This document shows positions 1 to 15,000 of a stretch of DNA of 64,000 bases, piece after piece. Position 1 is the stretch's first letter. Each line of letters opens with the position of its first letter. The DNA is from Achromobacter spanius (GTDB taxonomy: Bacteria > Pseudomonadota > Gammaproteobacteria > Burkholderiales > Burkholderiaceae_B): positions 1,736,001-1,800,000 of the forward strand of contig NZ_CP121261.1 in NCBI RefSeq assembly GCF_029637605.1. Direction: 5' to 3'. The position numbers and the translations under genes are program-made. The notes beneath the pieces were generated by a model. That model made no database searches. It was not told the origin of the DNA and was given only the letters and a program-made list of their open reading frames with translations.

Positions 1-3000
1 GCCGGCCGCGCCGTCTGTGCTGGTCCTGCCCGCGCCCAGCAGCTTTTCCAGAATTGCCTTGACGACAGCCGAGTTCGAATCGAACTTCACCGCGCCGCCG
101 GCCGCCTGCACGCCCAGGCCGGACAGGCCCAGTTCCTTCAGCAGTTCAGCCGGAATCACAAACAGGTTGGCCGCGTTGTTCACGCCCGCGATGATCTGCG
201 TGGCCGCGCCCGTCGCCACCTTGCTGGACGTGCTGTCCACCACGCCATCGGCCAGATCCGCCGTGGGGTTCAGGTTCAGCCCGATGACCTGCACCGTGCC
301 ATTCACCTTGGCCTGGTCCAGCGTGGACGGGTTGGTTTCCAGGCGCACATTGCGCTGCGCCTTCAGCAGCGAGCCATTGGACGACACGCCGTCGATCAGC
401 ACCGTGTTGATCTGGCGCGCCTTCGCGCCGCTGTCCACGTCCGGAATCTGGGCAATGCCCACCAGCGTGAACGACACGTTGTCGTTGGCCAGCAGATAGC
501 CGGTGGACAAGGGGTCGGACGCCTTGCCGCTGCCGGCCAGCGCCAGGATGCTGTCGGCCTCGATCGACGAATTGTCGATCTCGATGGCGTTGCGCACTGT
601 CAGGTTGTTATTGCTGTCGGACTTGCTGAAGCTGGATACCGCCACCACCAGCAGGTCGCTGATGGTGGTCGTGACGCCGCGCGTGTTCGCCGCCATGACC
701 ACGTCGCCAAAGGCGTTGCGCAGGAAGGCGCCGTCCACCTTGACCTTGGACAAGGCGCCGTCGGTGCTCAGGTGGTTGGTCGACAGCGTGACCGATACGC
801 CGGACACGCCGGTGATCTTGTTGCGCTGCGTGTAGATGATGTCGTTGGTGGTGACCAGGTCCAGCATGCCCGGCGTGCCGTAGTCGCCGCGCGCGCTCAC
901 CACCGTCATGCCTGCCGACGTGACGGTGTCGCCCGCCTGGCGCGAGCCGGTGATGGTGATCGTGGATTCCGGCTTTATCGTCACCGTGTGCTTGCTGACG
1001 TCGGCGCCCGCCACCTTGACGGAATAGCCGCTCAGCGTGGACGTGCCGCGCACCGTGTTGTTGCTGCGAATGTCCAGCTTGTTGCCCGTGACCTGTGCGC
1101 CGCCGCTGATGTCGATGGCCGACTTGCCGCCGACGTCCACGTCGATCTTGCCCTGGCGGCCCGCCACCAGCGCGATCGTGCCGGCGTCCATCTTCACGTC
1201 CACCGACTGCACCTGCCCCGCCGTGATGCTGAGCAAGGTGCCGTCCACGCGGGCGTTGTTGCCGATGGACACGCGCGCGTCCAGGTTCGTCGTCAGCGAC
1301 GCGGAGTCAATCGACACCGTCACCCCGCCCACTTCCAGCGAACGCGCTTCGGCCAGCAAGCCGGCTTCGCCGTTGCGTTCGGTGGTGGCGCCCACCGTGA
1401 TGCCGACGATATCGCCCTGCACCGTGGCATTGTCGATCGACGCCTTCAGCGATCCGCCCAAGCGCGTTTCGGCGCTCATCACGCCCACGCCGATCACGCC
1501 GCCCGTGATCGCCTTGGAATAGGCGCGGCCGTAGTAAGTACCTTGCGCATTGATGTTGACCATGCCGGGCGTCGTGCCCAGGCCGGGCGACGTCACCGAC
1601 ACACCGGTCAGCACCGCGCCGTTCCTGGCTTCGGCCAGCGTCGTCGTGGCAATGTCCACCAGTGCCTTGTTGACATTGACGGCCAGCCCCGTGGTGGCGG
1701 CCACGCCGGCCGTCTGGGTCTGGCCGAAATCCACGCTGACCAGCGCGTTCATGTCCACCACTGGCGCGGCCACATTGGCGCCGTCCACCGACGCCGTGGT
1801 GGTGTCGCGTGCGATGTTCTCGGCAATGCCCACGCCGACCGCCACACCCACCACGCCCACCGCCACGCTGACTTGGGTCAGGTCGATCTGCGCCGTGACC
1901 TGGGTGTCGGCCGTGATCTCGACCTTGCCCAATGCGCCGACCTTGCCGCCGCCCGTGATCTTGGCGCTGACGTTGTTGCGGGTGTTGTTCGTGACCCGAA
2001 CGCCTGCGCCCGATGCCGCGATGCCGCCACCCACCGCAACCGATGCGGTCACGGCGTCCAGGCCCTTGAAGTCGGTCTGTTCCAGCGCCAGCACGGACAC
2101 AGCGTCATACGCGCCCACGTTCTTGCCGCTGGCGGTATTGATATAGGCACTGACCTGGTTCTCGGCCACGCTGTCCACCAGCGTCACGGCCAAGGCCAGG
2201 TTCAGGCCGAAGCTGCCCGGCACCGGCAACGAAGCCGCCACGGCCACGCCGTACGCGCCGGACTTCAGGATGGTGCTGGTGTCTTGCGCCCGCACCGTCA
2301 ACGAGCCCGCGCTGCCAGCCAGGCCCGCCGTCACCTCCGACCCCTGGATATAAGCCGACGTCGTCGTGGCAAAGCGGTTCGTGACTTGCACGCCCGACCC
2401 CGCTGCCGAGCCGCCGAAGCCCGCCACCGCCACGCTGCCGGCGAAGTTGACGCTGGTCAGCGTCTCGGTGGACGTCGCCAACACATCCACATTGCCCTTG
2501 GCGACCGTGATGGTGCTGTTATCGATATACGCCAGCGCGCGGTTGCTACGGCTGACGCCGTCGCCCGCGTACGCGCCAAACGTATTGTTGGCGATCGACA
2601 CGCCGATGCTGGCCGCAAGGCCCGCACCCGTTGCGCTGACCGACACCGCGCCCGTCACCGCCGAAATGGTGGACGTATTGTCCGCCTTGACCGACACGCC
2701 CGTGCCTGCCGTGATGGTCGAACCGGTGATGTAACCGCCCACATCGTTGGCGATGATGTGCGTGCCTTCCGCGCCCGAGCCGGACACGGACACGCCCGAG
2801 AACCCGGCCGCAACCGATGCGGCCACCGAGACGCCATCCAGCTTGGCGGTTTCCTTGGCCGACACGGCCACCGAGTCAGACACGTTCAGCGTGGACGCCG
2901 ACACGTAGGACTGCACGCTTGTGGCCGCCACGTTGCTGGCCACCGATGCGCCCACGGCGAGCGATCCGCCCGTCATGGCAAACGCCAACGATGCGCCAAT

Positions 3001-6000
3001 GGCCTTGGCGTCCAGCGTTGTTGTGTCTTCGGCTGCGATGGACACGCGCGTCATCTGCGCGCCCGTGCCGACGTTCAGCACCGAATTCGCCACCGACGCT
3101 TCCACCGCGCCCAGCGCCTTGTTGCTGGCCAATGCCACGCCTACCGACAGGGCCAGGCCCTGCGACGTGCCCGACAGGCTGGCGCCCGCGGCCGTAGCCT
3201 TAAGCGTGGACGTATTCGTCGCCTTGACGGACAGGTTGTCCGCCCCGCGCACGTTGGCGTCAATCTGGGTCAGGCCGTCCACCTGCGCGCGCGTCACGGC
3301 GTGCGTGGTGTTCGAGGCGTTGGAGCCCGCTGCCGCCAGCGCGACGCCGTTGTACGCAATGCCCACCGCGCCCGCCACCACCACGGTTTCCAGCGTCTGG
3401 ATCGTGTCGGCGGTGACATTGATGGCGCCCAGGTTCGACACCTGGGTGTTGGACAGCGTGGCGCGTGCGCCCGCATCCTGCGTAATGGTGTTCTCGGCCA
3501 CCGACGCGCCGATAGCAAGCGAGCCGCCCGCCGCCGTGAAGGCCACGCTGGCAACCACCACCGTGGCCTTGATCGTGCCGCTCATGTCGGCATCGATGGT
3601 AAGCGCGTTGGCTCCATTGCCGTTGATGCGCGAGCCGTTCATCACCGCCGTTGCGGACGAACTGATCACGTTGCGTGCATCCGCGCCGCCGCCTGCCAGC
3701 GAAATGCCGCCCAAGCTCACGCCCACGGCAACCGACGCCGCAACCGACACGGTATGAATGCTGGCCTTGCTGTCCGCCTTGACGGTAATGGCGGGTGCGT
3801 TGACGAAGTTCACCCCGTCAACCTTGGCCACCGCCGCGTTGCCCACGTCGTTCTGCGCAAGCGATGCGGCCACCGACAAGGACGCCGTGGCGCCCAGCGA
3901 CACCGCCACCGAGATCGCAACGGCGGCAATCGTGCTGTCGATGCGCGCCACGTCCATCGCCACGACCGATACACTGGCCGCGTTCCAGGCATGCGCCTGG
4001 TTCACATCCGTGATGCGAGCAGTGATGCCCGTCTTGATCTTGTTGACGGCCCGCGCGCCTGCGCCGGCCCCCGACACCGCCAGGCTGGCGCCGTCCACGA
4101 TGGGCGGCGCGTAGGCCACCGACACCGCGACCGCGCCCGCCACCACCACGGCGTCGATGCTTTGCTGCTGGTCGACGCTGCCGTCGGCCTTGAACGTGGC
4201 GTTGCTGGCGTTCACGCTCACCGCGCCCGCCGTCACCGTGCTGCCGTCGATGGACGCCACGATCTCATTGACCGGACGGCCCGCGCCCAGCGCCACCACC
4301 TGGCCGGCGCTGTTGACGTCATAGCCGATGACGTTTTCGGCCATGGCCACGCCGATCGATGCCGAGGCCGCCGCGTAGTGGCTGACCGACACCGATGCCG
4401 ACATGCCCAGCACTACCGCGTTGATCTGCGACAGGCCCAGCGCCAGCACATCCAGCGCGCCCAGCGTGTTGCCCGCGCCAGACGTGTTGATGATGGCGTC
4501 CGCAATGCCCGCCTGCACGCTGGCCGAAATCACGTTGCGCGCCAGCGCGCCACCGCCACCGATGGCGGCATTGGCGCTATCGCCCACCGACACCGCGACG
4601 GATGCGCCCAGCACCACCGAGGTGATGTCGGCCTGTTGCGTGGCGCTGACGGTCAGCGCCGCGCCGCCCGTTTCCACCGTGCCGCCCTGAATGTGGGCAT
4701 GCACGGTGTTGAAAACCTTGTTGACCGCTACGCTCGTGCCCACCGCAATGGCCACGCCCGCGCTGCCGGCCTGCACGCTGACCGCCCCGCCAATGGCGAT
4801 GGCGGTGATGGCCGCGCGGTCGCTGGCGGACACGGTCATGCCCTGGCTGCCGCCGCGCGTGCGAATGACGGAGTTGTCCACCAGCGCCTTGACGATGGTG
4901 CTGATGTCGCTGATGGCGACCGACACGCCCACGGACGCGCCCGCGCCCATGCCGCCTGCCGACACCGCCACGGCCAACGCACCGGCCACGGTGACGATGC
5001 TGCCGGTGTTCTCGGCGTTGACGCGCACGTCGCCGTCCATGACGCCGCCCGCCTTCGGGTCGACATTGCGCAGCGTCGCCTCGACCGAGCCGCCGATGGT
5101 GTTGCCGCTGCCCGCGCCCGCGCCGGCCCCGGCAAAGCCCTGGCCCACGGCCACCGCTGCCGCCACGCCGATCGACGCCGACACGATGCGCGAGTCATTG
5201 ATTGCGTCTACGGCGATGCCGTTGGCCGAGCCGATCTGCGTGCGCAGGCCCGTGTCGTTGGCCGATGTGCCATCGATATAGGCGCGTGTGTTGTTGCGCA
5301 CCGTGTTGTCGGTGGCCGACACGCCGGCCGCGATGCCCGCGCCGCTGCCCGGCGACACCGCCACGCCCAAGCCGCCCGCGACCGCCAGCACATAGCCGTC
5401 GTCGCGCGCCTGCACGGCCACGCCCGGCGCGCCGCCCGAGGACAAAGCCTCGACCAGACGCGCGTTGCGGATGCCGGCTTCATTCTTGCTGTTGACGCGG
5501 TTGATCGACACCGCGCCGCCCACCGACACCGCCGCTGTGCCGACGGCCACGCTGCCGGCCACCGTCACGTTGTGGATCTGGCCGGTAAACAGCGATGCCA
5601 CCTGCACGTGCGCGCCGCGCACGGCACCCTGCGTGTCGCGAATCAAGGCCGACACCGAATGCTCGCGGGCCGTGCCCGCGGGCGCGCCGCCCACGTAGTT
5701 GTAGGACAGGCTGGCGCCCACCGCCACGCCCGCGCCTTGCGAGCCCAGGCCCAGCGCCACGGCGCCAGCCAAGCTGTTGATGGTGGACGCATCATTGGCT
5801 TGCACCACGATGTCGCCGTCCGCCACGACGTCCTGGCCGCTGACGGTGTCGCCGATTTCTGCGGTGATGGTGTTGGCAATCCAATTCAACACCGCCGACC
5901 CGCCAAAGCCCACGTTGGCGCCAGAGCCACCCGCCGCGACCGCGCCGCTGACCGCCATGGCGGAGATCTGCGCGTTCAAGCCCGGCGACAAATCATCGGG

Positions 6001-9000
6001 CTTGGCGAAGGTGGCCTGCACCACGATGTCGCCCGCCGCCGACAGCGACGAGCGCACCGCACCCGCATACACCGTGTCGAAAATCTGGTTCACGGCAAAC
6101 GCCATGCCGGCCGCCACGCGGCCCCCCACCGACACCGACACATTGCCGGCCAGCGCCGAAATGCTGGCCATGTCGCGCGCGGCGATACGGATATCCCCCG
6201 TGGTCGCGGTGACCGCGGCGTCGAGAATCTGCGCGTGTACCGTGTTCTGAATCGTGTTGACGGCCACCGAGCCGCTGACTGCCACGCCCGCGCCACCCGC
6301 CAAGCCCACCGACACGTTGTAGATGCTGGCACGCTCTTCGGCGCGTACCTGGACGGATTCTGCCGTCACCGTCGCCGAGGCAATAGCGGCGCGCACGTTG
6401 TTGCGCATGTCCGCCACGCCTACCGATGCGCCAATAGCCGCGGACGCGCCTTGCGTCAACGAAATGCCCAAGGCGCCCGTGGCGGTAACGATGCGGCTGG
6501 CGTCTTGCGCCGATACCGACACCGCGCCGCTGTCCGCCAGCACCTTCGTGCCGGCCGCCGCGCCCGTGTTGTCGATGATGGCGGTAACGTCCGCGCGCGA
6601 CAGGTTCACGCCGATGGCGCCCGCGCCACCCAGGGACTTGCCGCCCGCGCCAGCCACGGTAATGCTCAGCATGCTGTTGGTCAGGCCATGGCCCTGCGTC
6701 AGCGAACCGATGTCCAGCGAAATCAAGCCGCCGGAGGTAACGCGATCCACCGCCTTCTGCAAGCTGATGCCGCCCGTGCCGGTCGTGGCGCCCAACTGCA
6801 TGGCGATGCCGTCTTGGGCATTTTCCAGCGAGCTGGCCAGTTGGTAGCGAAACGTGCCGCCCTGCGAGGCGTTGATCACGTAGTAGCGCTGGCCGTCGAC
6901 CAGGCCAGCGATGTTCGTGCCTAGGCTGCGGTAGATCACGGTGTCGCCCGTGGCCAGACCCGCGTCGGCGGCGAAGGTGAAACTGTTTTCGCCCGCCACC
7001 TGCGTCTTGCCGCTGCTGGCGGACAGGGTCGCATCCGTGGGCGTGCCTTGCGTGATGCTGGTGTTCTCGGTGCCGTCGCTGCCCGTGCTGGTCGTCGTTT
7101 GCGACGTCTGGCGTTGCAACTCCACTTGCGTGAACGCAATCATCGCGTCGGGGTTGACCGAGACCGGCTTGCTCTGCGCGTCCAGCACCTTGTTGCCCAA
7201 GGCGTCCGTCAGGAAATACTCGTAGCGCTTGGTGCCGGTATTGAACTCGGCCACATAGCCCAGGGCAGCCAGCGTCACGGCCGCGCCGTTCACGTCCTTG
7301 AAGCGCAGCGTGGTGCTGTCCACCACCTCAACCACGTACACGCCGTCATTCGCCAGGCCGGTCAGCACGCCATTGGCGCCCACGCTGACCACCACCTTGT
7401 CGCCCGTGGCCAGGCCGTGCGCCTTGGGCAAGGTCAGGCTGCCATCGGCGTTCAGCACCGCGCCCGCGGGGTTGTTCACACTGAAGCGCTGCAAGGCGCT
7501 GCCCACCGTCGCGCCGGACAGGTCGATCAGGTTGCCCTGGCCGTCGCGTAGCTGGAACGAGGTCTGGTCGGCGCTCAGGTTGACCACGTAATAGGTCACG
7601 CCCACCTTCAGCACGTCCTTGCCCTGGGCCAGGATGCGGTTGGCCAGCACGTCGTCGATCTGGCCGTTGCTGCCCACCGACCCGCTATACATGATGGCCG
7701 AGCCTTCCTGCACGCCCGCGAACGGCGCGTTCAGCGTCAGCGTGTTGGTGGCGGGGCTCAGCGTCACGCCCGCATCCACGCCGTGGAAGGGTTGCAGGTT
7801 GACGCTGGTGGAATTCTGCATGCGCACATAGGCAAAGCCCACGGCGCCAAGATTGCTCACGCTGGAGAATTGCAGCGCCTTGCCGCGCAAGGCGTCTTCC
7901 TGCGTGTCGGCCAGCTGGATAACGGCTTCGCCATTGGCGGCCTCGCGGCGGATCACGTAGTACACGCGATCGTTGCGCAGGCTGGAGCCATCGGCCAGCT
8001 TGATGTTGGCCGCGCCCGCGCTCAGGTAAATGCCGTCGCCGGTTTGCCAACCCGAGAATTCACCGCCCGTGCTGCCGGTCTGCCCCGGCATGCCGGCATT
8101 GCCGCTGGTGTCTTGCGTGCCGTTGATGACGGCCGCCGCGTCGCCCGTGAAGGTCAGCGTGCTGCCGCCCCGGTCCACCTTGATGTCGTTGCCGCCCACC
8201 GACAGCTGGTCGCCACCGTTGAGTTGCGCGTTGCCGCCCGCGGCCATCGGGTCCACCAGCCCGGCGAACACGTTGACGTTGCCGGCCACCGCCTGCACAT
8301 CGCTGCGCAGGATGGCGGCCGAGACCTTCGGGTTGGGCGTTGCGCCCGCGTTGTCCGCCACATCCACGGTCGTGACCGCCGCGCCGGAGTCGGCCAGCGT
8401 GGTGTTGTTGAAGCCCAGCAGATTGCGGTCAAAGGCGGTGTTGCCGCCCATGATGTTGACCGCCACGGCCAGGCCCACCGCCGCGCCTTGCGTGGCGATG
8501 GAACCCGCGACCGTGATGGCGTACAGCGCCGACGCATCCGAGGCGTTGACGCGCACCGCGTCGCCCGTGAAGCCAGTCTGGCTGCCCGCCTTGATGGTGC
8601 TGCCGCTGATGCGCGCTTCGGTTGCGCCGCGCATCATGTTGACGTTGACCGCGCCGGCCAACGCCAGATTCTTGGACAAGGCGCCGGCCGCGCCCACCGA
8701 CACCAGCAACGGCGACGAATGCGCCGACACATCCACCTTGCCGGCCACATCCACGTCGGCGTTTTCAATCAAGGCGCTGGCGCGCGAGCTGACTTCGTTG
8801 ACGCTGACCGATGCGCCGGCCGCGATCGAACCGCCCGCCGCCACCGCCACGCCACCCGTCACCGCAACCAGCGTGTTGTTCTCGGTGGCCGTCACCGTCA
8901 ACGCCGTGGCGTTGATGCTGCTGCGCGCCACCACCGCGCCATTGGCGTCGTAGCGCGGCAGCACATAGGCCGCCACGGCCGAGCTGACGCGGTTGACTTG

Positions 9001-12000
9001 TATCGAGCCCGCGCCCGCGAACTTGGCCGTGCCCATGCCCACGCCGACACCAACCGCGCCCCCGCCCAACGACGACGTGTCTTCCGCGCTGATGTTCACC
9101 GCCCCGTGGCCCTTGGTATCCACGGTCGACCCCTGGACGCCGGCCGTGACCGAGTTACCGATCTCGTTGTAGCTGATGGCGATGCCCACGCCCGCCTTCT
9201 TGCCCACCCCCGCCGCGCCGGTAATGGCGACGAGCGTGGTCTTGTCCCGCGCCGTGACGTTGACGTCGTGGTTGCCGGTGGCCGCGCCGTCATGCGTGAC
9301 CTTGCTGTTGATCAGATAGCTTTCAATGCGGTTGGACACCACGTTGACGGACACCGAGCCGCCCACGCCCGCGCCATCGCGCGCCATGCCCAACGCGCCG
9401 GCAAAGCCGACGACGACCTGGGTGGATTCCGCCGACACATCGATGCGGCCCGTGTACAGCAGGTCCGTCACCTGGCGGATGCCCGCCTCGACATTGCTGG
9501 TGCTGACGTTGACCGCAATGGCCGCGCCCACGCCCGCCTTGCCGTCCGTCGTGGCGACAGCGCCGGCCACGGTGGCCAGTACGCTCAGGTCGCGCGCTTG
9601 CACCGTGATGTCGCGCGCCGATACCTTGGCCGCGTTGCTCAGCACCGCGATGTTGGCGTAGTCCGCCACGCCCACGGCGGCCGAACCCGCCACCGCGACG
9701 CCCTTCTGCCCCTTCGCCCCGGCCATGCCGGCCGCGATGGTGACCGCCACGCCGGTACGACGCGCGGCCAGGGCCAGATTGGCCGTCACCGCCGCCAATT
9801 CCCCCACCGCCATCACTTCGGCACGGGCTTCGCCGCCCAGCATGTTCATGCTGTAGGCGCCCGCGATGCCCACGTTCGACTTGGCGGAGTCCGACTGCGC
9901 CAGCGCCGCCGAGCCCGACAGGGCCAGCGCGTGCGTGTTGTTCAATGCCGTGATCGACGCATCGCCGCCAATCTTGATGACCATGCCCGCCGCGTTCACG
10001 TAGGCCTGGGCAAAGTCGCTGACCATGTTGACGGCCACCGCGCCCGAGATCGCCACGCCTGCCTTGGACGGCTGGCTGCCGGCCCCGCCACCTGCACCAC
10101 CGCCAGTCGCCGCGCCCGCATCCTGGGTCAGTTCGCCGACCTTGCTGCTCAGTTCATCCAGCTTGGTCGAGACATCCGTGGACGACGACCCGTCGCCCTG
10201 GCTGCCCGGCAGCTTGATGGCCGACGTGTCGGTGCCACTGCCGCCGGTGCTGCCGCCACTGCTGCCGCCCGTGCCCGCACCGGTGCCCGTCCCCGCGCCC
10301 GCCACGGGGCTGGACACGCGCGAGCCTGCCACCGCGAAGTTGCCCACAAAGCCCTTGTTTTCCGCCCGCACCGATAGCGACGCGGCCGAGAACGAACCCG
10401 CCGGCAAGCCCGTGGGCGCGCCATCGGACACGCGCAGCGTGTCGCCGATCAGCGCCTGGGTCCAGCGGTTCACATCATTGATGGACACGCTCATGCCCAC
10501 GCCCGCCGCCTGCGAGCTGGCGGCGGCACCTGCAATGGTGCCAACCCACGTGGCGTCCGTCGCCTGGATGATGGCCGCGCCGCTGGCGTCCACCGTTGCA
10601 CCACGCCCAACCTGCGCCAAGGTTGTCGCGCTGGTCGAGTTGACCAGCACCACGCCGTTGACGGCCAACGTCTTCGCCTGGCCGCCCGAAGCGCCCAAGG
10701 TGACCGAGATCAATTCATTGTCGGCATTGACCGTCAGCTTGCCGGTGTTGATCACGGCCGTGTCGCTGACCACCGCGCGCGTGTCGTGCTTTGCGGCGTT
10801 CACATACACCGACACGCCAATCGCCGAGCCTTCCTTCGAGCTGCTGCCGTAGTCAAAGCCTTGGTACTTCGGCGTCAGGAAGCCCTTGGCCAGGTCCTTG
10901 CCGTAGCTCATGCGGCTTTGGCCGTCCGCCTTGGGATCGGCCTTTTGCAAGGACTTCGCCCCGCCGATGGATATCGACGGCAGGATGATGTTGCCGACCA
11001 GGTTCAAGCGCTGCGAGGAGTTCTCGGCGTCAACCGTGACATCCCCGGCGGCGCCGCTGGCCAGGCGCGTGTCGATCTTGCCCGCCACATTGGCCAGCGT
11101 CTTGGTGTCTTGCACCAAAACGGTGAAGGCGCCCGACAGCGCCAGCTTCTTGCTCTTGGCGGTGGCGCTGGCCCAACTGCTGAAGCTGGACGAAATGCCG
11201 CCCGTGCTGGTCAGCGTGGCCTGCAAGTTGTTCAGGAAGCTGGTGGCGGCGGCGCTGGCCACCGACATCTTGGCGCTTGTACCATCGGCCGCGTTCCACT
11301 TGGTGTCGATGCCATCGAACGGCGCGTACAGGTTCACCAGCCACAACTTGTTTGGGTCGATCTGGTTCAGCGAGCTGGCCGTGGCGGTCACATCGCCGCC
11401 ATTCGTGGTGATGGTGGCCAGGTTGCTGATGCTGGCCTGCGTCTTGACGGTGTCAATCCCGATGATCACCGCGGCCGCCGCGCCAAAGTCGGAACCGTCC
11501 GGCCCCGCCGCGCGTTCCGGCTGGTTGGTGGTCAGGTTGTTTTTCTTGTTCAGAAAGGCCTGCTTGTCGGCGATGGCCTGATCATCCACCCCGCTCATGA
11601 CGGTGAGCTTGGTGTTGTACTGCGTCACCGCATTGACGGTGACGTCGCCGCCCGCCGTGGTGACCGTGGCGGCGTTGATGCCGTTACCGATGCGGGCGGT
11701 CGTCGTGATATTACTCATCGACATGCCCAGCGCCGCGCCCACCTGGAACTCGGTGGACGGGTTGTCGATTTCCTTCTGGATGCCGGCATCGTATTTGGCG
11801 CGGTCCTCGAAGTCCTTTTCCTGCTTGATTTCCTTGACCTTGTCGCCGAACTTGCCGCCCCGGCTATCGGATACCAGCGCGCTGAAGAAGCTCTTCACGT
11901 ACTGCGTGCCGGTGCCCAGGCCGCTGGTAACGCCGCCCACGGCGGGGGTAACCGTCTTGGAAATGGCCGCGCTCTTGGCCTCGGTCTGCACCGACGTCAG

Positions 12001-15000
12001 ATAGTCGCTGCCCGTCGCGGCACGGCCGCCCAGAATGGTTTTGACCGAGATCGCGCTGCCCGTGTCCACCGCGCGGGCTTCAACGAGGACCTTGCCCGCG
12101 TTGCGCGTCACGACCGAGCCATCCATGAAGGCTTCGGTGCTGAGCTGGTTGTAGGCAAAGCCCACGGCCACGCCCACCTTGGCCACGCTGGCCTTGTACT
12201 TGCCGGTTTCTTTCGACGGGTCGATCTTGCCGTCCGCCCCGGTCACGGGCTGGGTGTCGTCGCTTTCCGCCATCGCGCCCTTGGCCGTGATGGAAATTGT
12301 GCTTTTGTGATTCGTGATGGCCTGGATGGTGACATCGCCGCCCACGCCGCTGACGGTGCCGGTCATGGGGTCGGCGGTGTGCTGCAAGCCGGTTTCCAGG
12401 CGCGCGGACGCACCGATATGCACCGTGGATTCGCTCAGCACAACCGCCACGCCCACGCCGATCACAGCCGGCACGGCACCCATCTGCCCTGGCAGCAGGG
12501 CAATGGACATCTCGTTCGTGACTTCGGACTTGATGGTGATGGCCTTGGAGGCCAGCACCGTGCCTTGCACGTCAATGTTCGAATAATTTTGCAGCACGCC
12601 GACCGCGATTCCAGCCACCTTGGCCACCAGCGGGCTTAGCGTGACCGTGGCCGACGAGGTGGACGTGATCGTCACATCGCTGTTGGACACCAGGCGGGCC
12701 TGCGTGCCGACATTGATGGACGACTTATAGGTAATGCCCGCCCACGACGCCATGGCGCTGGCGCCGTCCAGGAATGTCATGAGCGCATCGAACGCGGAGT
12801 TCACCCCGCCCGCCAAGGTGCCCAAGATGCCGCTCTGGTTCGCGCCGTTCTTGATCAGCGGGTCCAGGGCGTAGTCTTTGCTGTCGATCTTGGTCGTCAG
12901 GCTGACGCCCGAGCCGCCCGCGTCCTTGGCCCACAACGTGGCGTTGTTGATGGTGATGCGGGTTTCCAGCGTGTAGATCTGGGCGAAACCGCTGCGCCAC
13001 GGTCGGTAGCGCTGCGCCGCCAATTCGACGGCGCCCGCCGCCAGCACGATGTTCGCGCCCGACGTGGCACCCACCGTGATCTTCTCGCCTTCCAGCCGCA
13101 GGGTATGGGCATTGTCCAGCGTGATGTCTGTGAGCACCGAGAACGATTGCCCACGGATGGTGACGTTGCGGCCCGTCACGGTGAGCGCCGTGTCGACCGT
13201 GCCGCTGCCGATGTCCAGCACATAGTCCAGCTTGTCGGTGTTGGCGCCCATCGTCACGCCGACAATTCCGCCGGTGTTCGAGATCAGGTTCGACAAGGCC
13301 GTGCCCGCGCCCAGCGCCATCACTTGCAGGCTGTTGCCTGAGCCCGTGTTTGACGCCAGCGACACCGTGACCGTGCCTGCCGTGGTGTCGGCGGGCTGCG
13401 TCACCACGAAGGAGACGTTGCTGGTGTTGCCCATCAACGTGTCGTAACCGCCACTGGTCGCCAGCGTGACGGGTTTGCTCCACGTGGATGCATCCAGCGT
13501 GGTCGCACCCGTGGTGTTGGTGGCGATGAGGGTGGCGTCAGAGAACGAATTGCCGCCAAAGTTCACGATCGACGTGCTGGCGCCGCCATTGTCGTAATGC
13601 ACGTTTCCGTTGCTCAGCACCGCGCCCACGCTGGTGTTGACCACCAAGTGATTGCTTGCCGCGGCTTGCGTCTGGATGTTGTTGCCCGCGCCGGTGTTCA
13701 GCGCGGCTTGGCCATAGTTGACGACAAAGGTGTTGTCGCCGCCGCCCGAGCGGATGGTGGAATTCGTGCCTGCCAGCACGAACTCCGTCTGATGGCCAAT
13801 CGCCAGCGCCGCGCCAGTCAGCACGCCGGCACTGTTGGAGCTGCTTTGCAACTGCCCCGCCGCGATCAGGCCCAGCTTGTAGGCCGCATCCGACAGGCTG
13901 ACGGTGGAGTTCGAGACCGTGCCGTCCGCGTTCAGCGCCGCCTGCATGCCCGGCGCCAGCGAGAACACGCCCGAGAAACCGGCCGCAATCGCGTCCTGGC
14001 TGTAGGCCACCTGCAAACGCCCTTGGGCATCGAGGCTGGCCGTGAGCGCGTACAAATAGTCCCAAGGCGTGGTGGTGTCGGTATCCGGAATCAGCTTGCC
14101 CGTGTTCGGGCCGCTGACGGCAACACGCAACGGTTCGCCCGCCGCGTTCACCATGATGCCGGCGCCGATGGCGTCCAGCAGATCTTGAACCGTGCGCACG
14201 CCTTCCAGGCCGACATCGACCCGCGCGTTGGCATGGTTGGGAAACACGAACGCCAGCGCCGGGCCTTCGGCCGGCGTGTAGCCCGACGTCAGGTCGGACA
14301 GATAGGTTTGCGTGGTGACGCCGGTGAAGGCAGTCGTGTCCACCGTGTTGGCAGTTGCCCCGCCCTGCACCACGAAGCGGAAATCATTCACGTTGGTGAA
14401 TGCGCTGTTGATCGTGACGCCGCCCGCACTGATCGCAACCTGGCTGTTGTTCAGCGCCACGTTCTTGCCGCCGGTGGACAGCTCGACGGTGTTCGAACCG
14501 GCCGAGCCGATCACCTGGGTGGCATAAGCGTTGCTGATGACGAAATAGTTCGACAGGCCGGCCACGCCGTCCAGCACCGCCGTGCCGGCAAAGCGCGAGG
14601 TGTCGATCCAGTTACCGTATTCGCCGCTGACGATGCGGGCGCTGGTGATGCCGGTGTAGGTGGAGGCCGTGGCCTGCGTTTCGCTGGCGGAACGCTTGAT
14701 CCAGGTGGTGCCGCCCGTTTGCTCGAACGACACGTAGCCCACGCCGCCTGTCGCGGCCGTCTGCGCGACATAGTCCGCGCCGGCTATACCCGTCAGGCCA
14801 TCGGCCGCCACGACCAGTTCGGTCGTGGCGTTGGCGCCCGTGCCGCCCGTGATCGCGTAGCGCCCACCCAGCAGCATGACCTGATGCTTGGTGTTGGCAC
14901 CCGAACCGGACTTGATGACGCCGCCCGCCATCAGGCCGCTGACCAGCACCGTGTTGCCACTGAACGCCGACGCATCGATCAGCATCGAACCCAGGCCGCC

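Noticed and set aside
772..6924. Plus-strand open frame of about 2,050 codons, and similar ones at 7783-10377, 10786-12639 and 13597-17790
   Set aside because: They are codon-aligned antisense shadows of the giant adhesin; their Arg/His/Ala-rich translations have no domain character.
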